Source of the DNA: Pseudomonadota bacterium
GTDB taxonomy: Bacteria; Pseudomonadota; Alphaproteobacteria; Azospirillales; Azospirillaceae
Reading direction: 5' to 3'
NCBI GenBank assembly: GCA_023416455.1
Contig: JAEZHQ010000650.1
Location: forward strand, 1-21,133
DNA length: 21,133 nucleotides
Shown: positions 14,488 to 21,133 of the stretch, one piece after another
Numbering within the stretch: the first letter of the stretch is position 1
Layout: every line of letters begins with the position of its first letter
Notes under the pieces: model-generated
Database searches by the model: none
What the model was told of the DNA's origin: nothing
Seen by the model: the letters and a program-made list of their open reading frames with translations, nothing else
Made by a program: the position numbers and the translations under genes

Positions 14488-16131
14488 ATGACGACCGCAG
14501 CCAACCCGCCGCCTCCCCCGGAGTCCGCCCCGGACGCCGGCTTCCAGTGGAATCTGCCGCCCACCTTCAACTTCGGCGCCGACGTGGTCGACCGCTTCGC
14601 CGGGGATCCGGCGCGCATCGCCCTGCTGTGGTCGAACGCCGAGGGGCGGGAGGAGCGCTACAGCTTCGCCGACATGGCGCGGCTGACCAACCGCTTCGCC
14701 AACCTGCTGGCAAGCCGGGGGATCGGCAAGGGCGACCGGGTGATGGTCATGCTGCCGCGCCTGCCGCAATGGCAGGTGGCGATGGTCGGCTGCCTGAAGC
14801 TCGGCGCCGTGCCGGTGCCCTGCATCGACATGCTGACCGAGCGCGACGTCGCCTACCGGGCGGCCCATTCCGGCGCCCGGGCGGCGATCACCACCGCCGC
14901 CAACGCGCCGAAGTTCGCGGCCGTCGGCGCGCCCCTGGACCTGCGCATCGCCATCGGCGGGGCCGACGGCGGCGCCCCGGGCTGGACCGACTACGCCGCG
15001 GCGATGGACGGGGCGTCCGACCGCTTCACCCCGCTGCGCCTCCAGCCGGACGACCCCGCCGTCATCTACTACACCTCCGGCTCCACCGGGCACCCGAAGG
15101 GGGTCACGCACGCCACCCGCGCCCTCTACGCCTGGCGGGTGTCGGCGGAATACTGGCTGGGCCTCAATCCCGGCGACGTCATGTGGTGCACCGCCGACAC
15201 CGGCTGGAGCAAGGCCGGCACCAGCATCCTGTTCGGCCCGTGGAGCCGCGGCGCCGCCGTGGTGTTCCACGACGGCCCCTTCGACGCGCGCGAACGCTTC
15301 GCCATGATCGAGCGCCACCGCGTCACCGTCTTCTGCGGCGCCGCCACCGAGTTCCGGCGGCTGGTGCAGGAGGACGTCTCGGGCTACGACCTGTCGTCGC
15401 TGCGCCACGCGGTGTCGGCCGGCGAGTCGGTCAACCCGGCGGTGGTCGAACGCTGGCAGGCGCTGACCGGCATCCCGCTGCGCGAAGCCTACGGGCAGAC
15501 CGAGACGCTGATGACCGTGCTGAGCCGGGTCGACCGCCCGCCGCGGCCGGGCTCCATGGGGCTGCCCTCGCCGGGGTCGGAGATGGGGGTGGTCGACGGG
15601 GAGGGCCGCCGCCAGCCCCCGGGCACCCCGGGCCAGCTCGCGCTGCGCCTGCCCAACCCGCAGGTGATGCTGGGCTACTGGGAGGATCCCGAACGCACCG
15701 CCGAGACGCGCATCCAGGGACCGGACGGCGAATGGTTCCTGACCGGCGACATGGCGATGGTCGACGGGGAGGGCTATTTCCACTTCCTCGGGCGCAACGA
15801 TGACGTTATCAATTCGGCCGGGTACCGCATCGGACCCCTGGAGGTCGAGAACGCCCTGATCGAGCACCCCGCCGTCCAGGAATGCGCGGTCGTCCCCAGC
15901 CCCGACGAGGAGCGCGGGGAAGTGGTCAAGGCTTTCGTCGTCCTGCGCGCCGGGACCCCGGAGAGCCCGGAGCTGGCCAGGGAACTCCAGGAGTTCGTCA
16001 AGGGCATCACCGCACCCTACAAGTACCCCCGGCGCATCGCGTTCGTGGAGGAGCTGCCGAAGACGGTGAGCGGCAAGATCCGCCGGCGGGTCCTCAAGGA
16101 ACAGGAATTCGCGGGTCACGGCAGGGAATGA
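14488..16131 (+). CDS. AMP-forming acyl-CoA synthetase (medium-chain/benzoate-ligase type)
   Basis: 547 residues of the ANL adenylate-forming superfamily; it activates a carboxylic acid to its CoA thioester with ATP. Motifs in order: YYTSGSTGHPKG (194-205, P-loop), WCTADTGWSKA (233-243), YGQTET (335-340), WFLTGDMA (416-423), the hinge GRNDDVINSAGYRIGP (435-450) and the C-terminal catalytic Lys530 in PKTVSGKIRRR. The N-terminus FQWNLPPTFNFGADVVD is typical of the medium-chain/phenylacetate/benzoate branch, so short to medium or aromatic acids are the likely range. GGAGGGAA lies about 8 bases before the ATG. The C-terminus overlaps the regulator start. It is the LvaE-equivalent position if the operon is a 4-oxoacid pathway. 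Confidence 0.93.
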   Translation: MTTAANPPPPPESAPDAGFQWNLPPTFNFGADVVDRFAGDPARIALLWSNAEGREERYSFADMARLTNRFANLLASRGIGKGDRVMVMLPRLPQWQVAMVGCLKLGAVPVPCIDMLTERDVAYRAAHSGARAAITTAANAPKFAAVGAPLDLRIAIGGADGGAPGWTDYAAAMDGASDRFTPLRLQPDDPAVIYYTSGSTGHPKGVTHATRALYAWRVSAEYWLGLNPGDVMWCTADTGWSKAGTSILFGPWSRGAAVVFHDGPFDARERFAMIERHRVTVFCGAATEFRRLVQEDVSGYDLSSLRHAVSAGESVNPAVVERWQALTGIPLREAYGQTETLMTVLSRVDRPPRPGSMGLPSPGSEMGVVDGEGRRQPPGTPGQLALRLPNPQVMLGYWEDPERTAETRIQGPDGEWFLTGDMAMVDGEGYFHFLGRNDDVINSAGYRIGPLEVENALIEHPAVQECAVVPSPDEERGEVVKAFVVLRAGTPESPELARELQEFVKGITAPYKYPRRIAFVEELPKTVSGKIRRRVLKEQEFAGHGRE

Positions 16132-16892
16132 TGAAGGCGACGAGCAAGCTGTCCATGGAGCGCATCTCGGTGGCCCCCGCCTACAAGGTGGTGTCCAACG
16201 CGATCGAGCAGCAGATCATGCAGGGCGTCATCAAGGCCGGCGACGTCCTGCCCTCGGAAACGGCGCTGGCCGAGCAGCTGGGGGTCAACCGCTCCACCGT
16301 GCGCGAGGGCATCCGCCTGCTGGAGCAGAACGGGCTGGTGCGGCGCCAGGGGGGCAAGAAGCTGTTCGCCAGCGTGCCCCGCTACCACGAGACGGCCGCC
16401 CATGTCAGCCGCGCCATGGTGCTGCACGAGGTCACCTTCCAGGAGCTGTGGGAGACCATCATGGCGCTGGAGCCGGTGGCCGCCGAGCTGGCCGCCGAGC
16501 GCGCCACCGAGGCGGAGGTCGCGGCGCTGGACGACAACCTGGAGCGCACGCGCCGCTCGCTCGCCAACAGCGAGAGCCTGACCGAGCTGGACATCGAGTT
16601 CCATCACCTGATCGCCAAGGCGTCCCACAACCGCGCCCTGCTGCTGGCGCGCGAGCCGCTGAGCCACCTGTTCTACCCGGCCTTCTACAACGTGATGTCG
16701 CGGCTGAACGCCGGCGAGCGGCTGTTCTACGCCCACGACAGGATCGTCGAGGGCGTGCGCAACCGCGACCCCAAGGCGGCGAGGGAGTGGATGGAAAAGC
16801 ACATCGTCGATTTCCGCCGCGGCTACGAGCTGGCCAACCTGGACATCCACGCCCAGGTCCAGCCCCCCGCCCTGCCCCCGGCGTCGGACTGA
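16131..16892 (+). CDS. GntR-family regulator, FadR/FCD subgroup
   Basis: 253 residues. The winged helix (about 16-80) has LPSETALAEQLGVNRSTVREGIRLLEQNGLV (in pieces across 40-70), the GntR signature. An all-helical FCD ligand domain (about 105-230) shows the metal-binding set Asp154, His158, His202 and His224, so a metal-assisted carboxylate or acyl ligand is expected. Its ATG overlaps the ligase stop; ATGATG gives 16128 as an equal alternative, and AGGGA upstream favours 16131. The last about 15 residues are Pro/Ala-rich. Because FadR-type proteins bind TnGTnnnACnA palindromes, it probably binds the two copies at 9882-9892 and 10067-10077 and controls its own operon and the thiolase unit. 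Confidence 0.93.
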   Translation: MKATSKLSMERISVAPAYKVVSNAIEQQIMQGVIKAGDVLPSETALAEQLGVNRSTVREGIRLLEQNGLVRRQGGKKLFASVPRYHETAAHVSRAMVLHEVTFQELWETIMALEPVAAELAAERATEAEVAALDDNLERTRRSLANSESLTELDIEFHHLIAKASHNRALLLAREPLSHLFYPAFYNVMSRLNAGERLFYAHDRIVEGVRNRDPKAAREWMEKHIVDFRRGYELANLDIHAQVQPPALPPASD

Positions 16893-16903
16893 GGGCGCGC
16901 CCG

Positions 16904-17614
16904 ATGGACCGGTCCCTGCCGGCCCCCCTGCCGGCCTCCCTTTCCGCCATCGAGGCCGTGCGCACGCGGCGCAGCATCCGCGCCTTCACGGCGGAGCCGG
17001 TGCCGCGCGCCACCGTGGAAGCCATCCTGGAGGTGGCCAGCCGGGCGCCCAGCGGCACCAACATCCAGCCCTGGCGGGTCTACGCCGTCGCCGGGGCGCC
17101 CCGCGACGCCCTGGTCGCCGAGCTGATGGCGGCCCACTTCGATCCGACCGACGCGCAGGCCGACCATGAATACGCCTACTACCCGGCCGAGTGGCGCGAG
17201 CCCTACCTGTCGCGCCGCCGCAAGGTCGGCTGGGATCTCTACGGCATCCTCGGCATCGCCCGCGGCGACAAGGCGGCCATGGCGCGCCAGATCGCCCGCA
17301 ACTACGACTTCTTCGGCGCGCCGGTCGGCCTGTTCTTCACGCTCGACCGCCGGATGGAGGTGGGAAGCTGGCTCGACCTCGGCATGTTCATGCAGAACGT
17401 CATGGTGGTGGCCCGCGGCCTCGGCCTCGACACCTGCCCGCAGCAGGCTTTCGCCCGGTATCACCGCATCGTCCGCCGCCACCTCGCCATCCCGGACGCG
17501 GAAATCCTGGTCAGCGGCATGGCGCTCGGCCACGCCGACCCGGACGCGCCGGAGAACCGGCTGGTCACCGAGCGCGTCCCGGTCGCCGACTTCACCCGCT
17601 TCCAGGGCTTCTGA
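16904..17614 (+). CDS. Nitroreductase family protein
   Basis: 236 residues, FMN-dependent nitroreductase fold. Signatures: AVRTRRSIRAF (18-28), ASRAPSGTNIQPWRVY (45-60, FMN contact region), FFGAPVGLFFTLDR, WLDLGMFMQNVMVVARGLGLDTCPQ and the C-terminal GMALGHADPDAPENR. The closest style is the group that includes 4-nitrobenzoate reductases, but many members are enal/enone reductases or have unknown substrates. GAGGG sits 8 bases before the ATG. The gap to the GntR stop is 11 bases, so it is the last gene of the operon, followed by two strong hairpins. Whether it takes part in the acyl-CoA route or removes a nitro or unsaturated group from the substrate is not visible. Confidence 0.9.
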   Translation: MDRSLPAPLPASLSAIEAVRTRRSIRAFTAEPVPRATVEAILEVASRAPSGTNIQPWRVYAVAGAPRDALVAELMAAHFDPTDAQADHEYAYYPAEWREPYLSRRRKVGWDLYGILGIARGDKAAMARQIARNYDFFGAPVGLFFTLDRRMEVGSWLDLGMFMQNVMVVARGLGLDTCPQQAFARYHRIVRRHLAIPDAEILVSGMALGHADPDAPENRLVTERVPVADFTRFQGF

Positions 17615-17648
17615 TGCGGACGGTGCTGTGAAGGCGTCGTCCGCATCA
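17612..17648 (+). terminator. Stem-loop at the end of the acyl-CoA operon
   Basis: TGATGCGGACG (17612-17622) pairs perfectly with CGTCCGCATCA (17638-17648), with a 15-base loop. The stem begins on the nitroreductase stop codon itself. No T-tract follows, so it may protect the mRNA end or help Rho-dependent ending rather than act alone. Confidence 0.5.
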
Positions 17649-17691
17649 CCCGCTCGATCAATGGAAGTGTTCAGGCGCCGCCGGCATGAGA

Positions 17692-17728
17692 CCCCAGGCG
17701 CGTGACGGCTCCCATCACGCGCCTGGGG
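17692..17728. terminator. Strong 14-bp hairpin downstream of the operon
   Basis: CCCCAGGCGCGTGA (17692-17705) and TCACGCGCCTGGGG (17715-17728) are perfect arms around a 9-base loop. A T-run is absent (GGCCGGCTTGCG follows). Together with the preceding stem-loop it separates the operon from the small gene at 17877. Confidence 0.55.
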
Positions 17729-17749
17729 GCCGGCTTGCGCGGGGCTGCG

Positions 17750-17771
17750 ACGCCGCGGCCGGCCGCGGCGT
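17750..17771. repeat. Perfect 22-bp palindrome without spacer
   Basis: The 22 bases read identically on both strands. The arm is ACGCCGCGGCC and the centre is GGCC|GGCC. It is all G/C except for the outer A and T. It lies about 105 bases upstream of the small gene start. In a GC-rich genome this could be a dimer-binding site, a cruciform-prone site or part of a dispersed palindrome family. Confidence 0.6.
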
Positions 17772-17876
17772 GTTGATCCCCCATCCACCGGGATGATAGT
17801 TTCCGCCCGCGGGTGGGGGGAGGACCGGTTGGGCCTCCCGTCCGCGACGAACAACAGCCAGGCGCATTCCCGTCCC

Positions 17877-18206
17877 ATGAGCACCGTTACCAAGGTCCCC
17901 GCCGACCGCCTCCTCTCCGACGCCATCACCAATTACCTCAAGGCGAGCAAGGCCCTGGCGGCGGCCTCGGAACGCGCCACCCAGTCCAGCGGCAGCACCG
18001 ACGGGGCGGCGCGGCGCGACGCCTACAAGGCTCTGACCGAACTCGGCGATCAGGTCCGCCTCGCGCAGCGCCGCCTGACCAGGACCGTCCAGCAGGTCCG
18101 CCGCGTCATGTCCCCCGCCGACATCGAGGCGCTCGCCAAGAAGCTGGACAGCCGCGACCATCTGGACAGCGCCTTCCTTCTGGTCAAGACCGCCCTGGCC
18201 GGCTAA
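17877..18206 (+). CDS. Small hypothetical helical protein
   Basis: 109 residues, not recognised. It has no signal peptide, membrane segment or Cys. It looks all-helical: one helix around 10-33 (DRLLSDAITNYLKASKALAAASERA), a Ser/Gly/Thr hinge at 35-44, a second long amphipathic helix around 45-78 (Arg/Gln-rich) and a third around 80-107. A small helical bundle or coiled-coil hairpin is the likely form. G/C-rich third positions and the helical periodicity support real coding. The start at 17877 has no clear ribosome site; the frame is open back to an ATG at 17793, but that leader looks non-coding. It stands alone between hairpins, so it is probably its own unit. Confidence 0.65.
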   Translation: MSTVTKVPADRLLSDAITNYLKASKALAAASERATQSSGSTDGAARRDAYKALTELGDQVRLAQRRLTRTVQQVRRVMSPADIEALAKKLDSRDHLDSAFLLVKTALAG

Positions 18207-18222
18207 GCAGGTTTTCCGAACT

Positions 18223-18240
18223 CCGCCCACGCATGGGCGG
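18223..18240 (+). terminator. Hairpin after the small gene
   Basis: CCGCCCA-CGCA-TGGGCGG, a perfect 7-bp stem with a 4-base loop, 17 bases after the stop of the small gene. TTTTCC precedes and GGGAAA follows, which could lengthen the stem. No clear T-run follows. Confidence 0.5.
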
Positions 18241-18288
18241 GCTGGGAAATCCCGAAAAGACCGGAGAGTCCGCCGCTTTGCCCCCGCC

Positions 18289-18328
18289 CCCACCCCTGCC
18301 TCCGCCCGTGCAGGCGGACCGGGGTGGG
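18289..18328 (-). terminator. Nested hairpin after the aminotransferase gene
   Basis: CCCACCCC (18289-18296) pairs with GGGGTGGG (18321-18328). Inside it TCCGCC (18301-18306) pairs with GGCGGA (18313-18318) around a CGTGCA loop. It sits 25 bases past the aminotransferase stop and forms the convergent end of the two units. It lacks a T-tract. Confidence 0.45.
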
Positions 18329-18352
18329 AGACGGCGGGATGCGGGCGGCGCC

Positions 18353-19690
18353 TCAGGCGACCGTCTTCAGGACGGCGGCGATGGTCTCGACCATGCGGTC
18401 GATGTCCGCGCGCTCCACGATCAGCGGCGGCGACAGCGCGATGATGTCGCCGGTGGTGCGGACCAGGAGCCCGGCCTCGAAGCACTTCACGAAGACCTCG
18501 TAGGCCCGCCGGGTCGGCTCGCCCGGCCGCGGCTCCAGCTCGACCGCGCCGATCAGGCCGATGTTGCGCAGATCGACGACGTGGGGCAGCCCCTTCAACC
18601 CGTGGATCGCGTCGGCCCAATAGGACTCCAGCCCGGCGGCGCGCTGGAACAGCCCCTCCTCCCGGTACACCTCCAGCGTCGCCAGCCCGGCCGCGCAGGC
18701 CAGCGGATGGGCGGAGTAGGTGTAGCCGTGGAACAGCTCGATCACATGCTCCGGCCCGGTCATGAAGGCGTCGTGGACATGGCGGCGGGCGAAGACCGCC
18801 CCCATCGGCACCGTCCCGTTGGTCAGCCCCTTGGCGGTGGTCACCAGATCGGGCACGACCCCGAAGCGCTGGACCGCGAAGGGCGCACCGAGGCGGCCGA
18901 AGCCGGTGATCACCTCGTCGAAGATGAGCAGAATGCCGTGGCGGTCGCAGATCGCGCGCAGCCGCTCCAGATAGCCCTTCGGCGGGACCAGCACGCCGGT
19001 TGAGCAGGCCACCGGCTCGACGATCACCGCGGCGATGGTCGAGGCGTCGTGCAGCGCCACGATCCGCTCCAGCTCGTCGGCGAGATGGGCGCCCCACTCC
19101 GGCTGGCCGCGCGAGTGGGCGTTCCGGGCGAGGTCATGGGTGTGCGGCAGGTGGTCGGTTCCGGGCAGCAGCGGGCCGAAGGTCTTGCGGTTGGCGACGA
19201 TGCCGCCGACGGAGATGCCGCCGAAGCCGACGCCGTGGTAGCCGCGCTCGCGCCCGATCAGCCGGGTGCGCTGCCCCTCGCCGCGCGCGCGGTGGTAGGC
19301 GAGCGCGATCTTCAGCGCGGTGTCCACCGATTCCGAGCCGGAGTTGGTGAAGAACACCTGCTCGAAGTCGCCGCCCATCAGCTCGGCCAGCTGGGTCGCC
19401 ATCTCGAAGGCGGCCGGGTGGCCCAGCTGGAAGGTGGGGGCGTAGTCCAGCTCCGCCGCCTGCCGCTGGATGGCCTGCACGATCCGCGGCTGGCCATGGC
19501 CGGCGTTGCAGCACCACAGGCCCGCCGTGCCGTCGAGGATGCGCCGGCCGTCGGCGCTCTCGTAATGCATGCCGGCGGCGCGCACCAGAAGCCGCGGCGC
19601 CGCCTTGAACTGGCGGTTGGCGGTGAACGGCATCCAGAAGGCGGAGAGGTTCGGCGCGTTGCGTCCGGCGGCGTGGGCGGTGTCGTCCAT
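18353..19690 (-). CDS. Omega-amino acid--pyruvate-type aminotransferase (class III, PLP)
   Basis: 445 residues, the usual size for class III omega-transaminases such as beta-alanine:pyruvate aminotransferase. The N-terminal FWMPFTANRQFK (18-29), including Trp19, is the hallmark of that subgroup. PLP-site residues: TNSGSES (115-121), Tyr151-His152, Asp258 in FDEVITGFGR (257-266), and Lys287 in TTAKGLTNG (284-292). GYTYSAHPLACAAGL follows. It moves an amino group from a terminal amine or beta-amino acid to pyruvate or another oxo acid, giving for example malonate semialdehyde from beta-alanine. The start at 19690 fits the family; the frame extends to 19825 through the intergenic operator. The ribosome site is weak. 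It is divergent from an XRE-cupin regulator that probably controls it. Confidence 0.92.
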   Translation of the reverse strand: MDDTAHAAGRNAPNLSAFWMPFTANRQFKAAPRLLVRAAGMHYESADGRRILDGTAGLWCCNAGHGQPRIVQAIQRQAAELDYAPTFQLGHPAAFEMATQLAELMGGDFEQVFFTNSGSESVDTALKIALAYHRARGEGQRTRLIGRERGYHGVGFGGISVGGIVANRKTFGPLLPGTDHLPHTHDLARNAHSRGQPEWGAHLADELERIVALHDASTIAAVIVEPVACSTGVLVPPKGYLERLRAICDRHGILLIFDEVITGFGRLGAPFAVQRFGVVPDLVTTAKGLTNGTVPMGAVFARRHVHDAFMTGPEHVIELFHGYTYSAHPLACAAGLATLEVYREEGLFQRAAGLESYWADAIHGLKGLPHVVDLRNIGLIGAVELEPRPGEPTRRAYEVFVKCFEAGLLVRTTGDIIALSPPLIVERADIDRMVETIAAVLKTVA

Positions 19691-19834
19691 GTTGCGGGTC
19701 CCGGCGATCGATGGGGGATGGCGGCCGCCCTCCGCGGCCGTCCTGCCACCAGGGTCCTCCGTTCTCCGATCTTCAACAAGATGCTTTCTTCTGGTTCTCC
19801 AATCCATTGATATAACAGCAATCATCCCCCATAG

Positions 19835-19852
19835 TGTTCACGATCGTAAACA
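19835..19852. promoter_or_regulatory. 18-bp near-perfect palindrome, likely XRE-cupin operator
   Basis: TGTTCACGATCGTAAACA pairs with itself at eight of nine positions. It lies in the divergent region, 17 bases before the regulator ATG. TATAAC (19811-19816) could be the -10 of the rightward gene, placing the palindrome just after its start. On the other strand TGAACA (19840-19835), 17 bases and TGTTAT (19817-19812) could form the aminotransferase promoter, with the palindrome over its -35. Both promoter assignments are weak; the palindrome itself is clear. Confidence 0.6.
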
Positions 19853-19869
19853 GTCGAAACGGAGAGACC

Positions 19870-20418
19870 ATGGACATCGACGTCGGCTCGCGGCTGCGCG
19901 CGGTGCGGCTGCGCCACGACCTGTCGCAGCGGGAGCTGGCGCGGCGCGCCGGCGTCACCAACGCGACCATCTCGCTGATCGAATCCGGGCGCCTCAACCC
20001 GTCCGTGGGCGCGCTCAAGCGGGTGCTCGACGGCGTGCCCATGGGGCTGGCCGAGTTCTTCGCCCTGCCGGTGGGCGACGGCGAGACGGTGTTCTTCGGC
20101 GCCGGCGATCTGGTGGAGATCGGGCGCGGCGAGATCTCCTACCGGCAGGTGGGCCGCGACCTGTCCGGCCGCTCCCTGCAAATCCTGGCCGAACGCTACA
20201 CCCCCGGCGCCGACACCGGCCGCATCCCGCTGACCCACGACGGCGAGGAGGGCGGCGTCATCGTCCGCGGCCGGCTGGAGGTGACGGTCGGCGACCAGGT
20301 CCGCGTCCTCGGCCCTGGCGACGCCTACTACTTCCAGAGCCGGGCGCCCCACCGCTTCCGCAACGTCGGGCACGAGCCCTGCGAGCTGGTCAGCGCCTGC
20401 ACCCCGCCCAGCTTCTGA
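19870..20418 (+). CDS. XRE-family regulator with C-terminal cupin domain
   Basis: 182 residues. The XRE helix-turn-helix covers about 6-60 (GSRLRAVRLRHDLSQRELAR, then GVTNATISLIESGRLNPSVG). A cupin_2 sensor domain covers about 105-178 with TPGADTG, THDGEEGGVIVRGRLEV (His123, Glu126/127) and GDAYYFQSRAPHRFRN (His161). This domain order is that of PuuR-type regulators, which often control amine or amino-acid catabolism and bind their own promoter. Start: GGAGAG lies directly before the ATG at 19870. A GTG at 19834 would begin inside the palindrome and is rejected. Divergence from the omega-aminotransferase suggests that it regulates that gene and itself, with a substrate amine or amino acid, or a product, as effector (inference). 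Confidence 0.93.
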   Translation: MDIDVGSRLRAVRLRHDLSQRELARRAGVTNATISLIESGRLNPSVGALKRVLDGVPMGLAEFFALPVGDGETVFFGAGDLVEIGRGEISYRQVGRDLSGRSLQILAERYTPGADTGRIPLTHDGEEGGVIVRGRLEVTVGDQVRVLGPGDAYYFQSRAPHRFRNVGHEPCELVSACTPPSF

Positions 20419-20440
20419 CGCCGCGTCCCGCGCGCAAAGC

Positions 20441-20480
20441 GCACCGTGGAGCACCGGGGAGCAGCGGGGAGCACCGGCGC
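20441..20480 (+). repeat. 10-bp tandem repeat downstream of the XRE-cupin gene
   Basis: Four 10-base units of GCACCGGGGA type (GCACCGTGGA, GCACCGGGGA, GCAGCGGGGA, GCACCGGCGC), each differing by one to three bases. It starts 22 bases after the stop and lies in non-coding DNA. It may vary in copy number between strains. Confidence 0.6.
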
Positions 20481-20678
20481 AACCCGCGGTACGTCGATTG
20501 ATCCGTTGAGATCGCAGGGCGTTTCCGGGAGGTTTCCAGAACGCGGAAGAAGGCAAGCGGCGCCGGGGCCATGGCCACGGCGGCGGCGCTGCCGTCGATT
20601 TGCCCCGCGGAGACCACAAGGAGGCCGGCCAAGCCCATGCTAGCGTCGAGAGCCATCCCGTCCCCACGGCCGCCATCC

Positions 20679-21133
20679 ATGCCCGACCGTCCCGATTGCG
20701 ATTCCGACACGCTCCACCAGGACCCGCTGGCGCTCCTGCGCCGCGCCGCCGCGGGCAACGCCGCCGCGGCGGACGGCGTCACCCTGATCCGGGCCGACCG
20801 CCGCGACCTCGCCGTCGCCGCGGTGGTGACCGTCACCGTCGCCTGGACGACGGAGGTCGAGACGCGGCGCGGAAGCGAGGCGGTCAAGGGCGCGGTCTCC
20901 TGCCGCAACGCCGCCGAGCGGGACGTGATGATGGCCCGCGACCTCGATGCCGAGGCGTCCTCCCTGGAGACCGCCCGGCGGGTCGCCGCCCTCGTCGGCC
21001 CGCCCGAGCGGCTGTTCGAGGGGGCCGACGAGCTGCCCGCCCTGCCCGCCACCCACGGCCCCTACTGCCTGCACGCGGATTGCCCCGCCTGCGCCGGCGG
21101 CGGCGTGCGCGCCTGCACAGCGCCGGGCTGTCG
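20679..21133 (+). CDS. Hypothetical protein with Cys-rich zinc-ribbon-like segment (runs off right edge)
   Basis: The frame stays open to the last base (151 codons and 2 bases), so the C-terminus is missing. Coding character is good (G/C third positions). Residues 1-120 contain a Val/Thr-rich stretch (DLAVAAVVTVTVAWTTEVE, 43-61) and acidic/Ala helices but no known motif. From 129 it reads YCLHADCPAC, then GGGVRACTAPGC: Cys130, 135, 138, 146 and 151 with His132, a spacing that suggests a zinc-binding knuckle continuing outside the window. Start choice: codon use favours 20679. An in-frame ATG at 20637 has a perfect AAGGAGG 12 bases upstream but brings rare codons (CTA, AGA), so it remains possible. 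Function not recognised. Confidence 0.6.
   Translation, partial: MPDRPDCDSDTLHQDPLALLRRAAAGNAAAADGVTLIRADRRDLAVAAVVTVTVAWTTEVETRRGSEAVKGAVSCRNAAERDVMMARDLDAEASSLETARRVAALVGPPERLFEGADELPALPATHGPYCLHADCPACAGGGVRACTAPGC

Noticed and set aside
20640..21074. Minus-strand frame opposite the right-edge gene
   Set aside because: The product is Gly/Arg/His-rich with no motif; the plus frame has better codon use and a Cys/His cluster.

Overview
The window looks like part of a chromosome or chromid from a high-GC alphaproteobacterium. Coding frames have strongly G/C-biased third positions, start codons are preceded by GGAGG-like sites, and ATGA overlaps between genes are common. The mix of a hybrid kinase with a soluble N-terminus, many acyl-CoA enzymes and a giant Leu/Thr/Gln octapeptide-repeat protein is reminiscent of Azospirillum and other Rhodospirillales. 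That placement is an impression from content, not a computed result. No RNA gene, IS element, integrase or CRISPR array was seen.

Layout. 1-1496 (minus) is the N-terminal part of a repeat protein built from 8-residue units, leaving the window at base 1. 1497-2055 is non-coding and holds a candidate promoter and an inverted repeat. 2056-3957 (minus) is a soluble PAS/HisKA/HATPase/REC hybrid histidine kinase. 4331-7262 (plus) encodes a nitronate monooxygenase-type flavoprotein, a crotonase-fold acyl-CoA enzyme and a luciferase-like flavin oxidoreductase. 7294-9784 (minus) encodes a periplasmic ABC solute-binding protein and an SCP2-type thiolase. 10122-17614 (plus) is a tightly packed operon: phosphotransferase, ACAD10/11-like acyl-CoA dehydrogenase, SDR, class III CoA-transferase, acyl-CoA synthetase, FadR-type GntR regulator and nitroreductase. 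Hairpins follow, then a small helical hypothetical gene (17877-18206). 18353-19690 (minus) is an omega-amino-acid aminotransferase, divergent from an XRE-cupin regulator (19870-20418). A Cys-rich partial gene runs off the right edge.

How the genes work together. The central feature is the divergent thiolase/phosphotransferase control region (9785-10121). Each side carries a TTGACA-type promoter followed immediately by the same 11-bp palindrome, TTGTCGGACAA read in the direction of transcription. This fits the FadR-type GntR operator pattern, and the right-hand operon encodes such a regulator, so a self-contained substrate-responsive regulon is likely. The separate kinase plus an acyl-CoA dehydrogenase with the APD-x-GN, SCF-x-MTEP, HCMR and DGP-x-EVH signatures of ACAD10/11 resemble a split mammalian ACAD11 and the LvaA/LvaC pair of levulinate catabolism. 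With the SDR, ligase, CoA-transferase and thiolase, they suggest a route for 4-oxo or 4-hydroxy carboxylic acids via a 4-phosphoacyl-CoA. The substrate is not shown by the sequence.
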